Of a stretch of 20,548 nucleotides of DNA, positions 1 to 7,366 are shown one piece after another. Within the stretch, counting starts at the first letter, position 1. Every line of letters starts with the position of its first letter. The stretch comes from a virus, in the IMG/VR virus record IMGVR_UViG_3300044611_001004, positions 1-20,548 of that record, one strand, 5' to 3'. Made by a program: the position numbers and the translations under genes. A model generated the notes under the pieces. The model was given only the letters and a program-made list of their open reading frames with translations, made no database searches and was not told where the DNA came from.

Positions 1-386
1 GTTCATCAGGAACTTCAGGTTCTTCAGGAACTTCAGGTTCTTCAGGAACATCTGGAACATCAGGAGCCAACGGTTCATCAGGAACTTCAGGTTCATCAGG
101 AACTTCAGGAACATCAGGAACTTCAGGAACATCTGGTTCATCAGGCTCATCAGGAACATCTGGTTCATCGGGTTCAACTGGAACATCTGGCTCATCAGGA
201 ACATCTGGGGCAAATGGTTCATCAGGCTCATCAGGAACATCTGGTTCATCAGGCTCATCAGGAACATCTGGTTCATCGGGTTCAACTGGAACATCTGGCT
301 CATCAGGAACATCTGGGGCAAATGGTTCAAGTGGAACATCAGGGTCATCAGGTTCAAGTGGTACGTCTGGTTCAAGTGGAACAGGA
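1..386 (+). repeat. Gly-X-Y (collagen-like) coding repeat, copy A
   Basis: A 9-bp periodic coding repeat giving GTS/GSS triplets with occasional GAN and GST. It is cut by the window edge. All variation is in multiples of 9 bp, so the frame is kept. It ends at the GSSGTG to F transition near base 386. Confidence 0.9.
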
Positions 387-1025
387 TTCAACACAATAAA
401 CAACGCTGGTAATTTCCGTGTACTACTATCAGACGGTACAACAAATGCAGCTACTGCCTCATCGAATCTATCTATAAACGGTACTGCTTTATCACTCACA
501 GGTTCAGCCACAATTTCAAGTTCCGCCAACTCACAACTTACTCTTATTGGTTCAGGTTCATCTAACCCAATCTTTAAGGTACAAGGTTCTCTCGGTGAAT
601 TGTTTGCGGTAACTGATTCAATGTCAGGTTCTCTATTCTCCGTCAATGATATTTCAGGTCTTCCAATACTTGAAGTATTCTCGGATAACAGAATCTTGCT
701 GGGTGATATACAAGCCCCATCACTTTATACAACAAAGAGAAACTCACTTTCAACTGGTATAACAACACTTTATAGTTTACCGACGGGTTCTTACAATAGT
801 GCCCACGTCGAGTATAATTGTATCAGTGCTTCAAACGGAAGAGCTGGTACATTTACTGCATTTTGGATTGGTAGTACACTACAATTCAACGAAGTCTCAA
901 CAGTAGATGTTGGAAACTCAACAACACTAACTCTTTCAGGTAGTATATCGGGTGGAAACTTCAACTTACAAGCTTCTGCTTCAAGTGCATCGTGGGTACT
1001 AAAGACAATTATTAGAGGTGTGTAA
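1..1025 (+). CDS. Collagen-like Gly-X-Y phage tail fibre protein, 3' part
   Basis: The frame is already open at the left edge (first full codon at base 3), so the start is missing; 340 residues are visible. Residues 1 to about 128 are uninterrupted Gly-X-Y triplets (GTS, GSS, GAN, GST), with no proline. The rest (about 129-340) is Ser/Thr/Gly/Asn-rich and looks beta-structured, with segments such as LSINGTALSLTG and NPIFKVQGS, as in trimeric phage fibre shafts and heads. No transmembrane segment or signal peptide is seen. By analogy with phage collagen-like proteins it is probably a trimeric virion fibre; that role is inferred. Its stop overlaps the next start by one base (TAATG), so the two are likely translated together. 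The complete gene at 5563 has the same Gly-X-Y design and suggests what the missing N-terminus looks like. A TTG at 600 is internal and not a credible start. Confidence 0.85.
   Translation, partial: SSGTSGSSGTSGSSGTSGTSGANGSSGTSGSSGTSGTSGTSGTSGSSGSSGTSGSSGSTGTSGSSGTSGANGSSGSSGTSGSSGSSGTSGSSGSTGTSGSSGTSGANGSSGTSGSSGSSGTSGSSGTGFNTINNAGNFRVLLSDGTTNAATASSNLSINGTALSLTGSATISSSANSQLTLIGSGSSNPIFKVQGSLGELFAVTDSMSGSLFSVNDISGLPILEVFSDNRILLGDIQAPSLYTTKRNSLSTGITTLYSLPTGSYNSAHVEYNCISASNGRAGTFTAFWIGSTLQFNEVSTVDVGNSTTLTLSGSISGGNFNLQASASSASWVLKTIIRGV
123..329 (+). repeat. Exact 99-bp direct repeat, period 108 bp
   Basis: Bases 123-221 and 231-329 are identical over 99 bp, read base by base, and are offset by 108 bp (12 Gly-X-Y triplets, 36 residues). 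Identity at silent positions points to recent duplication rather than selection on the protein. Confidence 0.92.
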
Positions 1026-2563
1026 TGGCTTTTAGCTTTCAACCAAAGGTTATATCGGATGGAATGATTTTATACCTTGATGCTGCCAATACAAGGTCAT
1101 ATCCTGGAAGTGGAACAACTTGGACAGATTTAAGATCAACTGGAATAACTGGTAGTTTAACAAATGGTCCGACTTTTAGTTCGGAAAAAGTTGGTGGTAT
1201 AGTTTTTGATGGTACAAATGATTACGTTAATATGGGTTCGGTTACAAACTTACAATTTACGAATACACAACCATTTACAATTTCTGTTTGGGCAAAATGG
1301 ACGGAAACGAGAACCACCGGCTCTACTCTTTTTGCATACAGTTTATGGAGCGGTGATTACAGGGGATATTATCTAAGTCTTGATCCAGGTGAATATGGTT
1401 TTGGTACAAACATATGTTTATACGATTATTATGATGGGACAACATATAGGGGATTGATTTCTCCGTCCAATTCAATTCCAAAAGACACATGGTTTAATTT
1501 ATGTGGAACATCCGATTCATCAAATTCTGTTAATGGTATGAAAATATATGTTAATGGGTTGCAGGTATCTTCTTCAATTAGAAGTGCAGGTACACCGTCT
1601 ACAATAAATTTTTCAGGTTTAAATGCACAGATTGCTTCACGAGAAGGTCTGAATTTATTTAAAGGGAATATATCATCTATTTCGATTTACAACCGTGCCC
1701 TATCCGCCACAGAAGTCCTACAAAACTACAATGCCTTATCTGGTAGATTCGATAAAACACCATCAGTAACAGATTACGACGCCCTAAACTTTGTAAACGC
1801 TGCACTCATATCAAATGAAACACAACAAATTGCAATAAACACACTCACCACCGACCTAAAAAATGCTGGTCTATGGTCAAAGATGAAAGCTATTTATCCG
1901 TTCGTAGGTGGAACCGCCGCATCCCATAAATGGAATTTAAAAGACCCAAGAGATTTAGATGCTGCATTTAGATTATCGTTTGTTGGTGGTTGGACACACA
2001 GTAGTACGGGGGCAGATCCAAATGGAACGAATGGTTATGCCAATACATTTTTATGGCACGCCGGTGCATTACAGCGAGATAGTGCGCACTTGAGCATATA
2101 CATACGAGAAATCTCAACTCAAAATTCTCCTACAAGAATCCCGATTGGTACATTTGGTGCAAATGGAGGAAATGCCTTCTCATTTATTGCACCTGCTATG
2201 TCCGGTGGCTCAACCAGTGAAGGTCAAATGAATGGTACAAACTATAATCCAGCTGTTTATACGGATACAAAAAAACGTGGATACTATACTGTATCGAGAA
2301 CATTATCTACGGAATACGAAATTTACGATACTGGCGCAAGCCGTCAAACAAAATTGAATAATAGTAGCGCCTATACAGATAACTTGGCTAGGTCAATCTA
2401 TATTGGTGCTTTGAATAATTTAGATGGGGTTGGTGGTGCATATTATTACACTGACAGTCAAATATCATTTGCCACCATCGGAGACGGTCTCACAGACACC
2501 GATGCCGCTAATCTCTACACAATAGTCCAAAAATATCAAACAACATTAGGAAGACAAGTATGA
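1025..2563 (+). CDS. LamG-like plus phage fibre C-terminal module protein (copy 1)
   Basis: 512 residues in two parts. Residues about 8-238 form a LamG / concanavalin A-like jelly roll: an opening YLDAANTRSYPGSGTTWTDL stretch, then VFDGTNDYV, FTISVWAKW, KIYVNG, and a closing ISIYNRALSATEVLQNY. Residues about 245-512 form a second module with SKMKAIYPFVGGTA, KWNLKDPRDLDAAFRLSF, GGWTHSS and a terminal IGDGLTD...LYTIVQKYQTTLGRQV. LamG-like domains in phage proteins usually bind glycans or cap fibres, so a host-surface adhesin or virion tip is the likely role; the ligand is unknown. The ATG overlaps the upstream stop by one base. It is paralogous along its full length to the gene at 3931, and its second module to the gene at 3090. 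Confidence 0.85.
   Translation: MAFSFQPKVISDGMILYLDAANTRSYPGSGTTWTDLRSTGITGSLTNGPTFSSEKVGGIVFDGTNDYVNMGSVTNLQFTNTQPFTISVWAKWTETRTTGSTLFAYSLWSGDYRGYYLSLDPGEYGFGTNICLYDYYDGTTYRGLISPSNSIPKDTWFNLCGTSDSSNSVNGMKIYVNGLQVSSSIRSAGTPSTINFSGLNAQIASREGLNLFKGNISSISIYNRALSATEVLQNYNALSGRFDKTPSVTDYDALNFVNAALISNETQQIAINTLTTDLKNAGLWSKMKAIYPFVGGTAASHKWNLKDPRDLDAAFRLSFVGGWTHSSTGADPNGTNGYANTFLWHAGALQRDSAHLSIYIREISTQNSPTRIPIGTFGANGGNAFSFIAPAMSGGSTSEGQMNGTNYNPAVYTDTKKRGYYTVSRTLSTEYEIYDTGASRQTKLNNSSAYTDNLARSIYIGALNNLDGVGGAYYYTDSQISFATIGDGLTDTDAANLYTIVQKYQTTLGRQV
2513..2561 (+). repeat. 49-bp identical gene-end repeat, copy 1 of 3
   Basis: This stretch encodes the last residues LYTIVQKYQTTLGRQV and is identical at every base, including silent positions, to 3855-3903 and 5431-5479. 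It ends just at the stop or start junction of each gene. Confidence 0.93.
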
Positions 2564-2814
2564 AACTAACAGACATATCACAAGAGGAATGGTCAACCTA
2601 CGTCGGTATTCTAACCGAAGAACAAAAGGATTCCATAGTCGGTCAACAATTTACTACCGATAGTTTCTTCAATCCTATTCAGGATAAAAATGATAATTGG
2701 ATTATCTCGGTAGAAGAAATGGCTTATTGTACAAAGTCAACCTTCTTATGGGTAAAAGACCTTGACCTTATTCCTTACGAACAAAAAGAATATCCATCAC
2801 CATTCGGAATATAA
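2560..2814 (+). CDS. Small phage accessory protein (84 aa), function unknown
   Basis: The start ATG overlaps the upstream stop as ATGA, which favours coupled translation. The protein is acidic, has no membrane segment or signal peptide, and contains FFNPIQDKNDNWIISVEEM near residues 36-55 and WVKDLDLIPYE near 64-74, ending in PSPFGI. I recognise this as the type of small protein that recurs beside tail-fibre modules in phages, but I know of no assigned function. A role as a fibre-specific chaperone or small virion part would fit its position, but that is a guess. It shares length and a PFG-type ending with the next gene, though little else. Confidence 0.75.
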   Translation: MKLTDISQEEWSTYVGILTEEQKDSIVGQQFTTDSFFNPIQDKNDNWIISVEEMAYCTKSTFLWVKDLDLIPYEQKEYPSPFGI

Positions 2815-2831
2815 AAACGGAGGTACATTAA

Positions 2832-3086
2832 ATGCAAGAAAGAACATTTCTTATTATACCCGTCTCGGAATTGAGTAAAGTAGATTTTACACAAGTTCTA
2901 GAAACATCACCCGATACCGTTCGTAAATCAGTTGACGGAACGAAAACGTTCATCAAGTGGGAAGGTGAAACACCCCTTTTCATCGGTGATATAGTTGGTT
3001 CAGAAGGGCCGTACACGTATGGTGAGATATTAGAGATACTATCAACACCTGAATGGACTAATCCAAATCCGTTTGGTGTGGGGTAA
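2832..3086 (+). CDS. Small phage accessory protein (84 aa), function unknown
   Basis: The start is supported by a strong Shine-Dalgarno site, GGAGG at 2819-2823, eight bases from the ATG. Readable features are FLIIPVSELSKVDF near the N-terminus, TVRKSVDGTKTFIKWEGE near residues 30-47, and GPYTYGEILEILSTPEWT near 58-76, with no signal peptide or membrane segment. It resembles small hypothetical proteins found next to phage fibre genes; no biochemical role is known to me. It is followed in the same reading frame, after TAA and one codon, by the next gene at 3090. An antisense frame at 2828-3139 is a shadow. Confidence 0.75.
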   Translation: MQERTFLIIPVSELSKVDFTQVLETSPDTVRKSVDGTKTFIKWEGETPLFIGDIVGSEGPYTYGEILEILSTPEWTNPNPFGVG

Positions 3087-3089
3087 GAT

Positions 3090-3905
3090 ATGTCAGGTAA
3101 TGTGGGTAAAATGAATGACCCAGATGCAAGTTTATTCATTCAAGTATCTGAAATAACAGGTTCTACTCAACGTGGTGCCATCGTTGACCTTATAAAAGAT
3201 TTGAAATCAAATGGTCTATGGTCAAAGATGAAAGCTATCTATCCGTTCGTTGGTGGAACTGCAAGTACACATAAATGGAATCTAAAAGACCCACGAGATG
3301 TAGATGCTGCATTTAGACTATCGTTTAGTGGTGGGTGGACTCATAGTTCAAACGGTGCTTTACCAAATGGAACTAATGCTTATGCAGATACATTTATGAT
3401 AGCAAATCCAACCATAAGTGAAACATCTAATCATCTATCGTACTACTCAAGAACTATTGGTTCCGGCACCAGTACGGTTAGACAAGATATTGGTGCAGCA
3501 GATAGTCCATCGTATAATTCTAATATACTATTAGCGATTAGGCAAAGTGGAGTTTATTATGCTATAAGTTTTACAAATGCTGCACTTGCTTCTATGATTT
3601 CGAACACTAACGCCGATTCACACGGGTTTTATAACAATTCTAGAACGAGCTCAACTTCTCACAAGGCGTACAAAAATGGTGTTCAAATCGGTTCTACAAA
3701 CACAACCGTCACCAGTGGTTATAGTTCTATGACATCGGCACGAATCTATATTGGTGCAACAAGTGTATCTGGTACAGGTATCAACAATTATAGTGACCGT
3801 GAATGTGCATTTGCAACTATCGGCGACGGACTCACAGACTCAGAAGTATCAACACTCTACACAATAGTCCAAAAATATCAAACAACATTAGGAAGACAAG
3901 TATAA
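3090..3905 (+). CDS. Stand-alone phage fibre C-terminal module
   Basis: 271 residues corresponding to only the second module of the two LamG genes on either side: LWSKMKAIYPFVGGTA near residues 43-58, KWNLKDPRDVDAAFRLSF, GGWTHSS, PNGTNAYADT, and a C-terminus identical to both neighbours. Within it, HKAYKNGVQIGST and SARIYIGA look like the YxNG and IGG strands of LamG-type jelly rolls, so the module may itself be a lectin-like sandwich. There is no LamG domain ahead of it; the N-terminus MSGNVGKMNDPDASLF matches the linker of the gene at 3931 (DPDASLF). A GGGG run at 3080-3083 could serve as ribosome site. Role inferred: exchangeable fibre tip or adhesin. Confidence 0.82.
   Translation: MSGNVGKMNDPDASLFIQVSEITGSTQRGAIVDLIKDLKSNGLWSKMKAIYPFVGGTASTHKWNLKDPRDVDAAFRLSFSGGWTHSSNGALPNGTNAYADTFMIANPTISETSNHLSYYSRTIGSGTSTVRQDIGAADSPSYNSNILLAIRQSGVYYAISFTNAALASMISNTNADSHGFYNNSRTSSTSHKAYKNGVQIGSTNTTVTSGYSSMTSARIYIGATSVSGTGINNYSDRECAFATIGDGLTDSEVSTLYTIVQKYQTTLGRQV
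3855..3903 (+). repeat. 49-bp identical gene-end repeat, copy 2 of 3
   Basis: Identical at every base to 2513-2561 and 5431-5479. It covers the 3' end of the stand-alone module gene and stops just before its stop codon is complete. Confidence 0.93.
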
Positions 3906-3970
3906 TGTCTAACAACTCGGAGTATAAGGAATGGCAACAGGAACAACACAGACGATTACAAATGGGCTGA
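3905..3970 (+). CDS. Possible 21-residue leader ORF or gene remnant
   Basis: The ATG overlaps the upstream stop (TAATG), as at 1025, and encodes MSNNSEYKEWQQEQHRRLQM plus G before a TGA. It runs into the first codons of the LamG gene at 3931 in another frame. The composition is charged and protein-like rather than random, so it may be the relic of an N-terminus displaced by insertion of the LamG cassette, or a leader that carries ribosomes to 3931. It may equally be chance. Confidence 0.2.
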   Translation: MSNNSEYKEWQQEQHRRLQMG

Positions 3971-5481
3971 TATTTTATGTAGATGCCGCTAATGTAAAGT
4001 CATATCCTGGTAGTGGAACAACATGGACTGACTTGAGTTCTACTGCAATAACCGGTAGTTTGACGAATGGGCCAACATTCAATTCTGCAAACGGTGGTAG
4101 TGTAGTTTTTGATGGAACAAATGACCATATTACTTTTGGAAATAATTTGAATTTTGAGATTACATCACCATTTACAGTTTCGACTTGGTTTAGAACAACA
4201 CGAACAGGTGAGTTCGTTGGTGTTATTGCCGGTAAAAATAAACTACAAGTTTCTCCAGCAGATTATACCGGTTATTCGATTGGTATGAATGTTGTTTCTG
4301 GCTCATCAACTAATGCTGGAAAATTTGGAGTAGTTTTTGTATCCTCTCCATTTGTGGGACTATCAAATGTAATGCGAATTCAAACGTCGGCGTCATATAA
4401 TGACGGGAACTGGACGAACGGTGTTATTACATACAATGGAAGTGGTAATAGAAGTGGAATGACCATATACATAAATGGTACTTCTCCTGCAACTGAAAGT
4501 TATGATAGTAACAGTATATCAGGAACTATGATAACAACTGCTAGTTTTCAATTAGGTGCTCGCGACGGCACACAACAACCATTTTCTGGTAGTATTGGTC
4601 AAGTATCGGTATTCAACCGTGCCCTATCCTCTGATGAAGTCCTGCAAAACTACGAATCAACTCGTGAACGATTTAATTTGAGGGGAATTGCCATAGACCC
4701 AGATGCTTCTCTTTTCTTACGAACTGCCGGTATAACAGACACCTCACAACAATCGGCGATAGACACCCTCGTATTAGAACTGAAAAATGCCGGTATATGG
4801 TCAAAGATGAAAGCTATTTATCCGTTCGTTGGTGGAACGGCAGCAACTCACAAATGGAATCTAAAAGACCCAAGAGATTTAGATGCTGCATTTAGATTGA
4901 CATTTAGTGGCGGTTGGACTCATAGTTCAACAGGTGCAGACCCGAATGGTACAAATGCCTATGCTAACACTAATTTAATCCCAAACAACGTAATATCTTC
5001 TAATCTTTCAATGCACATTAGTTATTATTCTCGTCAGAATAGCACGGGTGTAGAAGTTGAAATAGGATCAGGGGACTACGTTGCACCAAATGATGAGCAA
5101 CGGCGTTCTTTTATTGAAGCTAATACTTCAGGAACTTCGTATTGGACAGTAAATGGTAATAACCCATCTGATTTTTTTTCAACTTCAGATACTGATGCTG
5201 CTGCATTTTACATAGCATCAAGAACGTCAAGCACAGTTATGGCAGCTTTTCGCAATAATAGCAAAAGCGGAACCGCAACTAAAGCCGCTGGGAATTTATC
5301 GCAAAATTCTATATATATTGGTGCATATAATAGGCCACAATTCGGATCACAGCAAGCATCATATTTTTCTACAAAGCAAACTGCTTTTGCCACCATCGGC
5401 GACGGCCTCACCGATGCCGAAGCTACCAACCTCTACACAATAGTCCAAAAATATCAAACAACATTAGGAAGACAAGTATAA
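3931..5481 (+). CDS. LamG-like plus phage fibre C-terminal module protein (copy 2)
   Basis: 516 residues with the same two-part design as the gene at 1025. Residues about 10-245 are LamG-like (FYVDAANVKSYPGSGTTWTDL-type start, VFDGTNDHITFG, FTVSTWFRT, MTIYINGTS, FQLGARDG, VSVFNRALSSDEVLQNY). Residues about 255-516 are the C-terminal module (DPDASLF, WSKMKAIYPFVGGTA, KWNLKDPRDLDAAFRLTF, GGWTHSSTGADPNGTNAYA, and the shared end). The middle of the module, roughly residues 350-490, is the part most different from its paralogues, which suits a variable ligand-binding face. GGAG at 3919-3922 lies eight bases from the ATG and supports this start. Probable host-surface binding or fibre-tip protein; the ligand is unknown. 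Confidence 0.85.
   Translation: MATGTTQTITNGLIFYVDAANVKSYPGSGTTWTDLSSTAITGSLTNGPTFNSANGGSVVFDGTNDHITFGNNLNFEITSPFTVSTWFRTTRTGEFVGVIAGKNKLQVSPADYTGYSIGMNVVSGSSTNAGKFGVVFVSSPFVGLSNVMRIQTSASYNDGNWTNGVITYNGSGNRSGMTIYINGTSPATESYDSNSISGTMITTASFQLGARDGTQQPFSGSIGQVSVFNRALSSDEVLQNYESTRERFNLRGIAIDPDASLFLRTAGITDTSQQSAIDTLVLELKNAGIWSKMKAIYPFVGGTAATHKWNLKDPRDLDAAFRLTFSGGWTHSSTGADPNGTNAYANTNLIPNNVISSNLSMHISYYSRQNSTGVEVEIGSGDYVAPNDEQRRSFIEANTSGTSYWTVNGNNPSDFFSTSDTDAAAFYIASRTSSTVMAAFRNNSKSGTATKAAGNLSQNSIYIGAYNRPQFGSQQASYFSTKQTAFATIGDGLTDAEATNLYTIVQKYQTTLGRQV
5431..5479 (+). repeat. 49-bp identical gene-end repeat, copy 3 of 3
   Basis: Identical at every base to 2513-2561 and 3855-3903. Copies 2 and 3 both continue into TAA, while copy 1 runs into ATGA of the next gene. 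Confidence 0.93.
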
Positions 5482-5500
5482 CAGGATTCCTTCGGTATCT

Positions 5501-5510
5501 CATATTTATA
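5501..5510 (+). promoter_or_regulatory. Candidate phage promoter box CATATTTATA
   Basis: It lies in the 81-bp gap before the fibre gene at 5563, 53 bases from its ATG. The same ten bases recur at 15403 and 17885, each in an intergenic gap ahead of a new gene block, with a variant at 8534. The core TATTTATA is the exact reverse complement of the T4-type late box TATAAATA, so direction is uncertain. No -35 element is obvious. Confidence 0.45.
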
Positions 5511-5562
5511 TCTATACATAGTAAAACTACACCACTAATCTTGGATAGGGAAAAGATATAGT

Positions 5563-7359
5563 ATGCCATCGGAATTTATCATCAAGAATGGTTTCTTCTC
5601 ACAAGGAAACTCAAACGTCACCGGTTCATTTAATGTTACCGCCGGAATAACAGGTTCCCTCTTTGGAACTTCATCATGGGCATCTAATTCTGTAACTGCT
5701 TCTTATGCTGTAACCGCTTCTTATGTTTTAAGTGGTGGAAGTGGTACATCTGGTACAAGTGGTACATCTGGGTCTTCGGGAACATCAGGGACATCTGGTT
5801 CATCAGGAACTTCAGGAACATCTGGGTCTTCGGGGACATCGGGTACATCAGGTTCGTCTGGAACTTCAGGTTCATCAGGAGCCAACGGTTCTTCAGGAAC
5901 TTCAGGTTCTTCAGGAACATCAGGTTCATCGGGAACATCAGGAACATCGGGAACATCTGGAGCCAACGGTTCTTCAGGAACTTCAGGTTCTTCAGGAACA
6001 TCAGGTTCATCGGGAACATCTGGAGCCAATGGTTCATCAGGAACATCTGGAGCCAACGGTTCTTCAGGAACATCAGGACAAACTGGTTCATCAGGAACAT
6101 CTGGAGCCAACGGTTCTTCAGGAACATCTGGAGCCAACGGTTCTTCAGGAACATCAGGAACATCAGGTTCTTCAGGAACATCAGGACAAACTGGTTCATC
6201 GGGAACATCCGGAACATCAGGTACATCCGGAACATCAGGTTCATCAGGAACTTCAGGTTCTTCTGGAACTTCTGGTTCATCGGGGACTTCGGGAACATCA
6301 GGTTCATCAGGAACATCTGGTTCTTCGGGAACTTCGGGAACTTCGGGAACATCTGGTTCTTCGGGAACTTCGGGAACTTCGGGAAGTTCGGGTACATCTG
6401 GTTCTTCAGGAACATCTGGTTTAAGTGGTGTAGTAACTGGATTTACAAGTTCATTAGAAACGACTAGTCCAAATAATACAGTTTTTGCTTCTAGATTACT
6501 TGCTAGCGGTTCTGCAACAAATATTGATGTTGTTATCCAACCAAAAGGTTCAGGTGCTATTCTTGGACAACTTCCCGATTCAACTACAACAGGTGGAAAT
6601 AAACGTGGACAAAATGCTGTTGATTTAGGAACTACAAGAATAAATGCAGCTGATGTTGCAAGTGGTAATAACTCTATACTCATAGGTTCATTCAACCGAG
6701 CATCTGCATTAGGTGCTGTTGCTATTGGATATGGTGTATATGCAACAGGACAAACGAGTATTGCACTTGGAAACGGTAGTATCGTTACTGCAACCAATGC
6801 TGTTTCATTGGGAGTAAATAATAGAAACGAAGGAGTTGGTGCAACAACAATAGGATATTATGTTTCTGCATCAAATAATGGATATTACTCACTCGTAGGT
6901 GGAAACCGTGCAAAAGGTGATATACCGTATTCACGTATTTGGTCTGGTGGTAGATTTTCTACTGATGGGGACAATCAAGAATATCAAACACAATTTTATA
7001 TAACTACATATACAAATACAAAAACCGAATTATTTGTAGACGGGGATTTTGTGTCTACTAGATTTTCACTTTCTTCCCCTGCAACATATGCCTTCACAGG
7101 TATGGTAGTTGCCAGAAGAACTGATGCAGATGGAGAATCTGCGATGTGGAGAGTTAGTGGTCTTATTTCAAATGATAGTGGAACTGCATATATCGTTGGT
7201 TCACCACTTATAGAAAGTATAGCCGATACATCTGGTGGTGCATGGGATGTTTCGATAGAAATTTCTAACTTTTCTAATTTTGGATTATATGTAACTGGTC
7301 AAACTAGTAAGACAATACGATGGTCGTCTACTATAACGTTTATGAAAATATCGGAGTAA
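5563..7359 (+). CDS. Trimeric tail fibre: collagen-like stalk, YadA-like repeats, C-terminal tip
   Basis: 598 residues, complete. Residues 1-60 are an N-terminal segment with GSLFGTSSWASNSVTASYA and the ASYAVTASY pattern common in phage fibres, probably virion attachment. Residues 61-288 are 76 unbroken Gly-X-Y triplets, mostly GTS and GSS with GAN, GQT and a final GLS, without proline. Residues about 367-445 hold repeats of the YadA/trimeric autotransporter head type (SILIGSFNRASALGAVAIGY, then YATGQTSIALGNGS and similar). Residues about 465-598 are a tip domain with VVARRTDADGESAMWRVSG and VTGQTSKTIRWSSTI that is shared with the gene at 7624. All parts favour trimers, so a trimeric receptor-binding fibre is the best reading. 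A weak AGGG lies 12 bases from the ATG. Long open frames in other frames here are repeat shadows. Confidence 0.88.
   Translation: MPSEFIIKNGFFSQGNSNVTGSFNVTAGITGSLFGTSSWASNSVTASYAVTASYVLSGGSGTSGTSGTSGSSGTSGTSGSSGTSGTSGSSGTSGTSGSSGTSGSSGANGSSGTSGSSGTSGSSGTSGTSGTSGANGSSGTSGSSGTSGSSGTSGANGSSGTSGANGSSGTSGQTGSSGTSGANGSSGTSGANGSSGTSGTSGSSGTSGQTGSSGTSGTSGTSGTSGSSGTSGSSGTSGSSGTSGTSGSSGTSGSSGTSGTSGTSGSSGTSGTSGSSGTSGSSGTSGLSGVVTGFTSSLETTSPNNTVFASRLLASGSATNIDVVIQPKGSGAILGQLPDSTTTGGNKRGQNAVDLGTTRINAADVASGNNSILIGSFNRASALGAVAIGYGVYATGQTSIALGNGSIVTATNAVSLGVNNRNEGVGATTIGYYVSASNNGYYSLVGGNRAKGDIPYSRIWSGGRFSTDGDNQEYQTQFYITTYTNTKTELFVDGDFVSTRFSLSSPATYAFTGMVVARRTDADGESAMWRVSGLISNDSGTAYIVGSPLIESIADTSGGAWDVSIEISNFSNFGLYVTGQTSKTIRWSSTITFMKISE
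5743..6426 (+). repeat. Gly-X-Y (collagen-like) coding repeat, copy B
   Basis: 684 bp encoding 76 consecutive Gly-X-Y triplets with a 9-bp period, and no interruption. Codons alternate between a few near-identical 9-mers (ggaacatca, ggttcatca, ggttcttca), so replication slippage could change stalk length by whole triplets. Confidence 0.93.
5878..6020 (+). repeat. Exact 62-bp direct repeat, period 81 bp
   Basis: Bases 5878-5939 and 5959-6020 are identical and offset by 81 bp (nine Gly-X-Y triplets). Both begin at a GAN triplet, which appears to mark the duplicated unit. Confidence 0.9.
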
Positions 7360-7366
7360 TTTAATA

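Noticed and set aside
1-386. CRISPR-like array
   Set aside because: Repeats are contiguous 9-bp coding units in an open frame; there are no unique spacers, no palindromic repeats and no cas genes.
214-399. Short + strand frame rich in His, Gln and Val in the first Gly-X-Y repeat
   Set aside because: It is a frame-shifted reading of the same repeat, with no independent support.
1025-5481. Diversity-generating retroelement acting on the fibre modules
   Set aside because: No reverse transcriptase is present and variation among copies is not limited to adenine sites in one template-like block; the DNA edges fit ordinary recombination better. A distant element outside the window cannot be excluded.
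5484-5502. Rho-independent terminator after the second LamG gene
   Set aside because: GATTCC-TTC-GGTATC can only form a weak stem with a mismatch and is not followed by a T-run.
5684-6797. Long open frames on both strands across the Gly-X-Y region, up to 358 residues on the - strand and 230 in another + frame
   Set aside because: They are made by the 9-bp repeat, which stays free of stops in several frames; their proteins are simple periodic strings (PDVPEEPDVP, MFLKNQM) with no ribosome site or domain.
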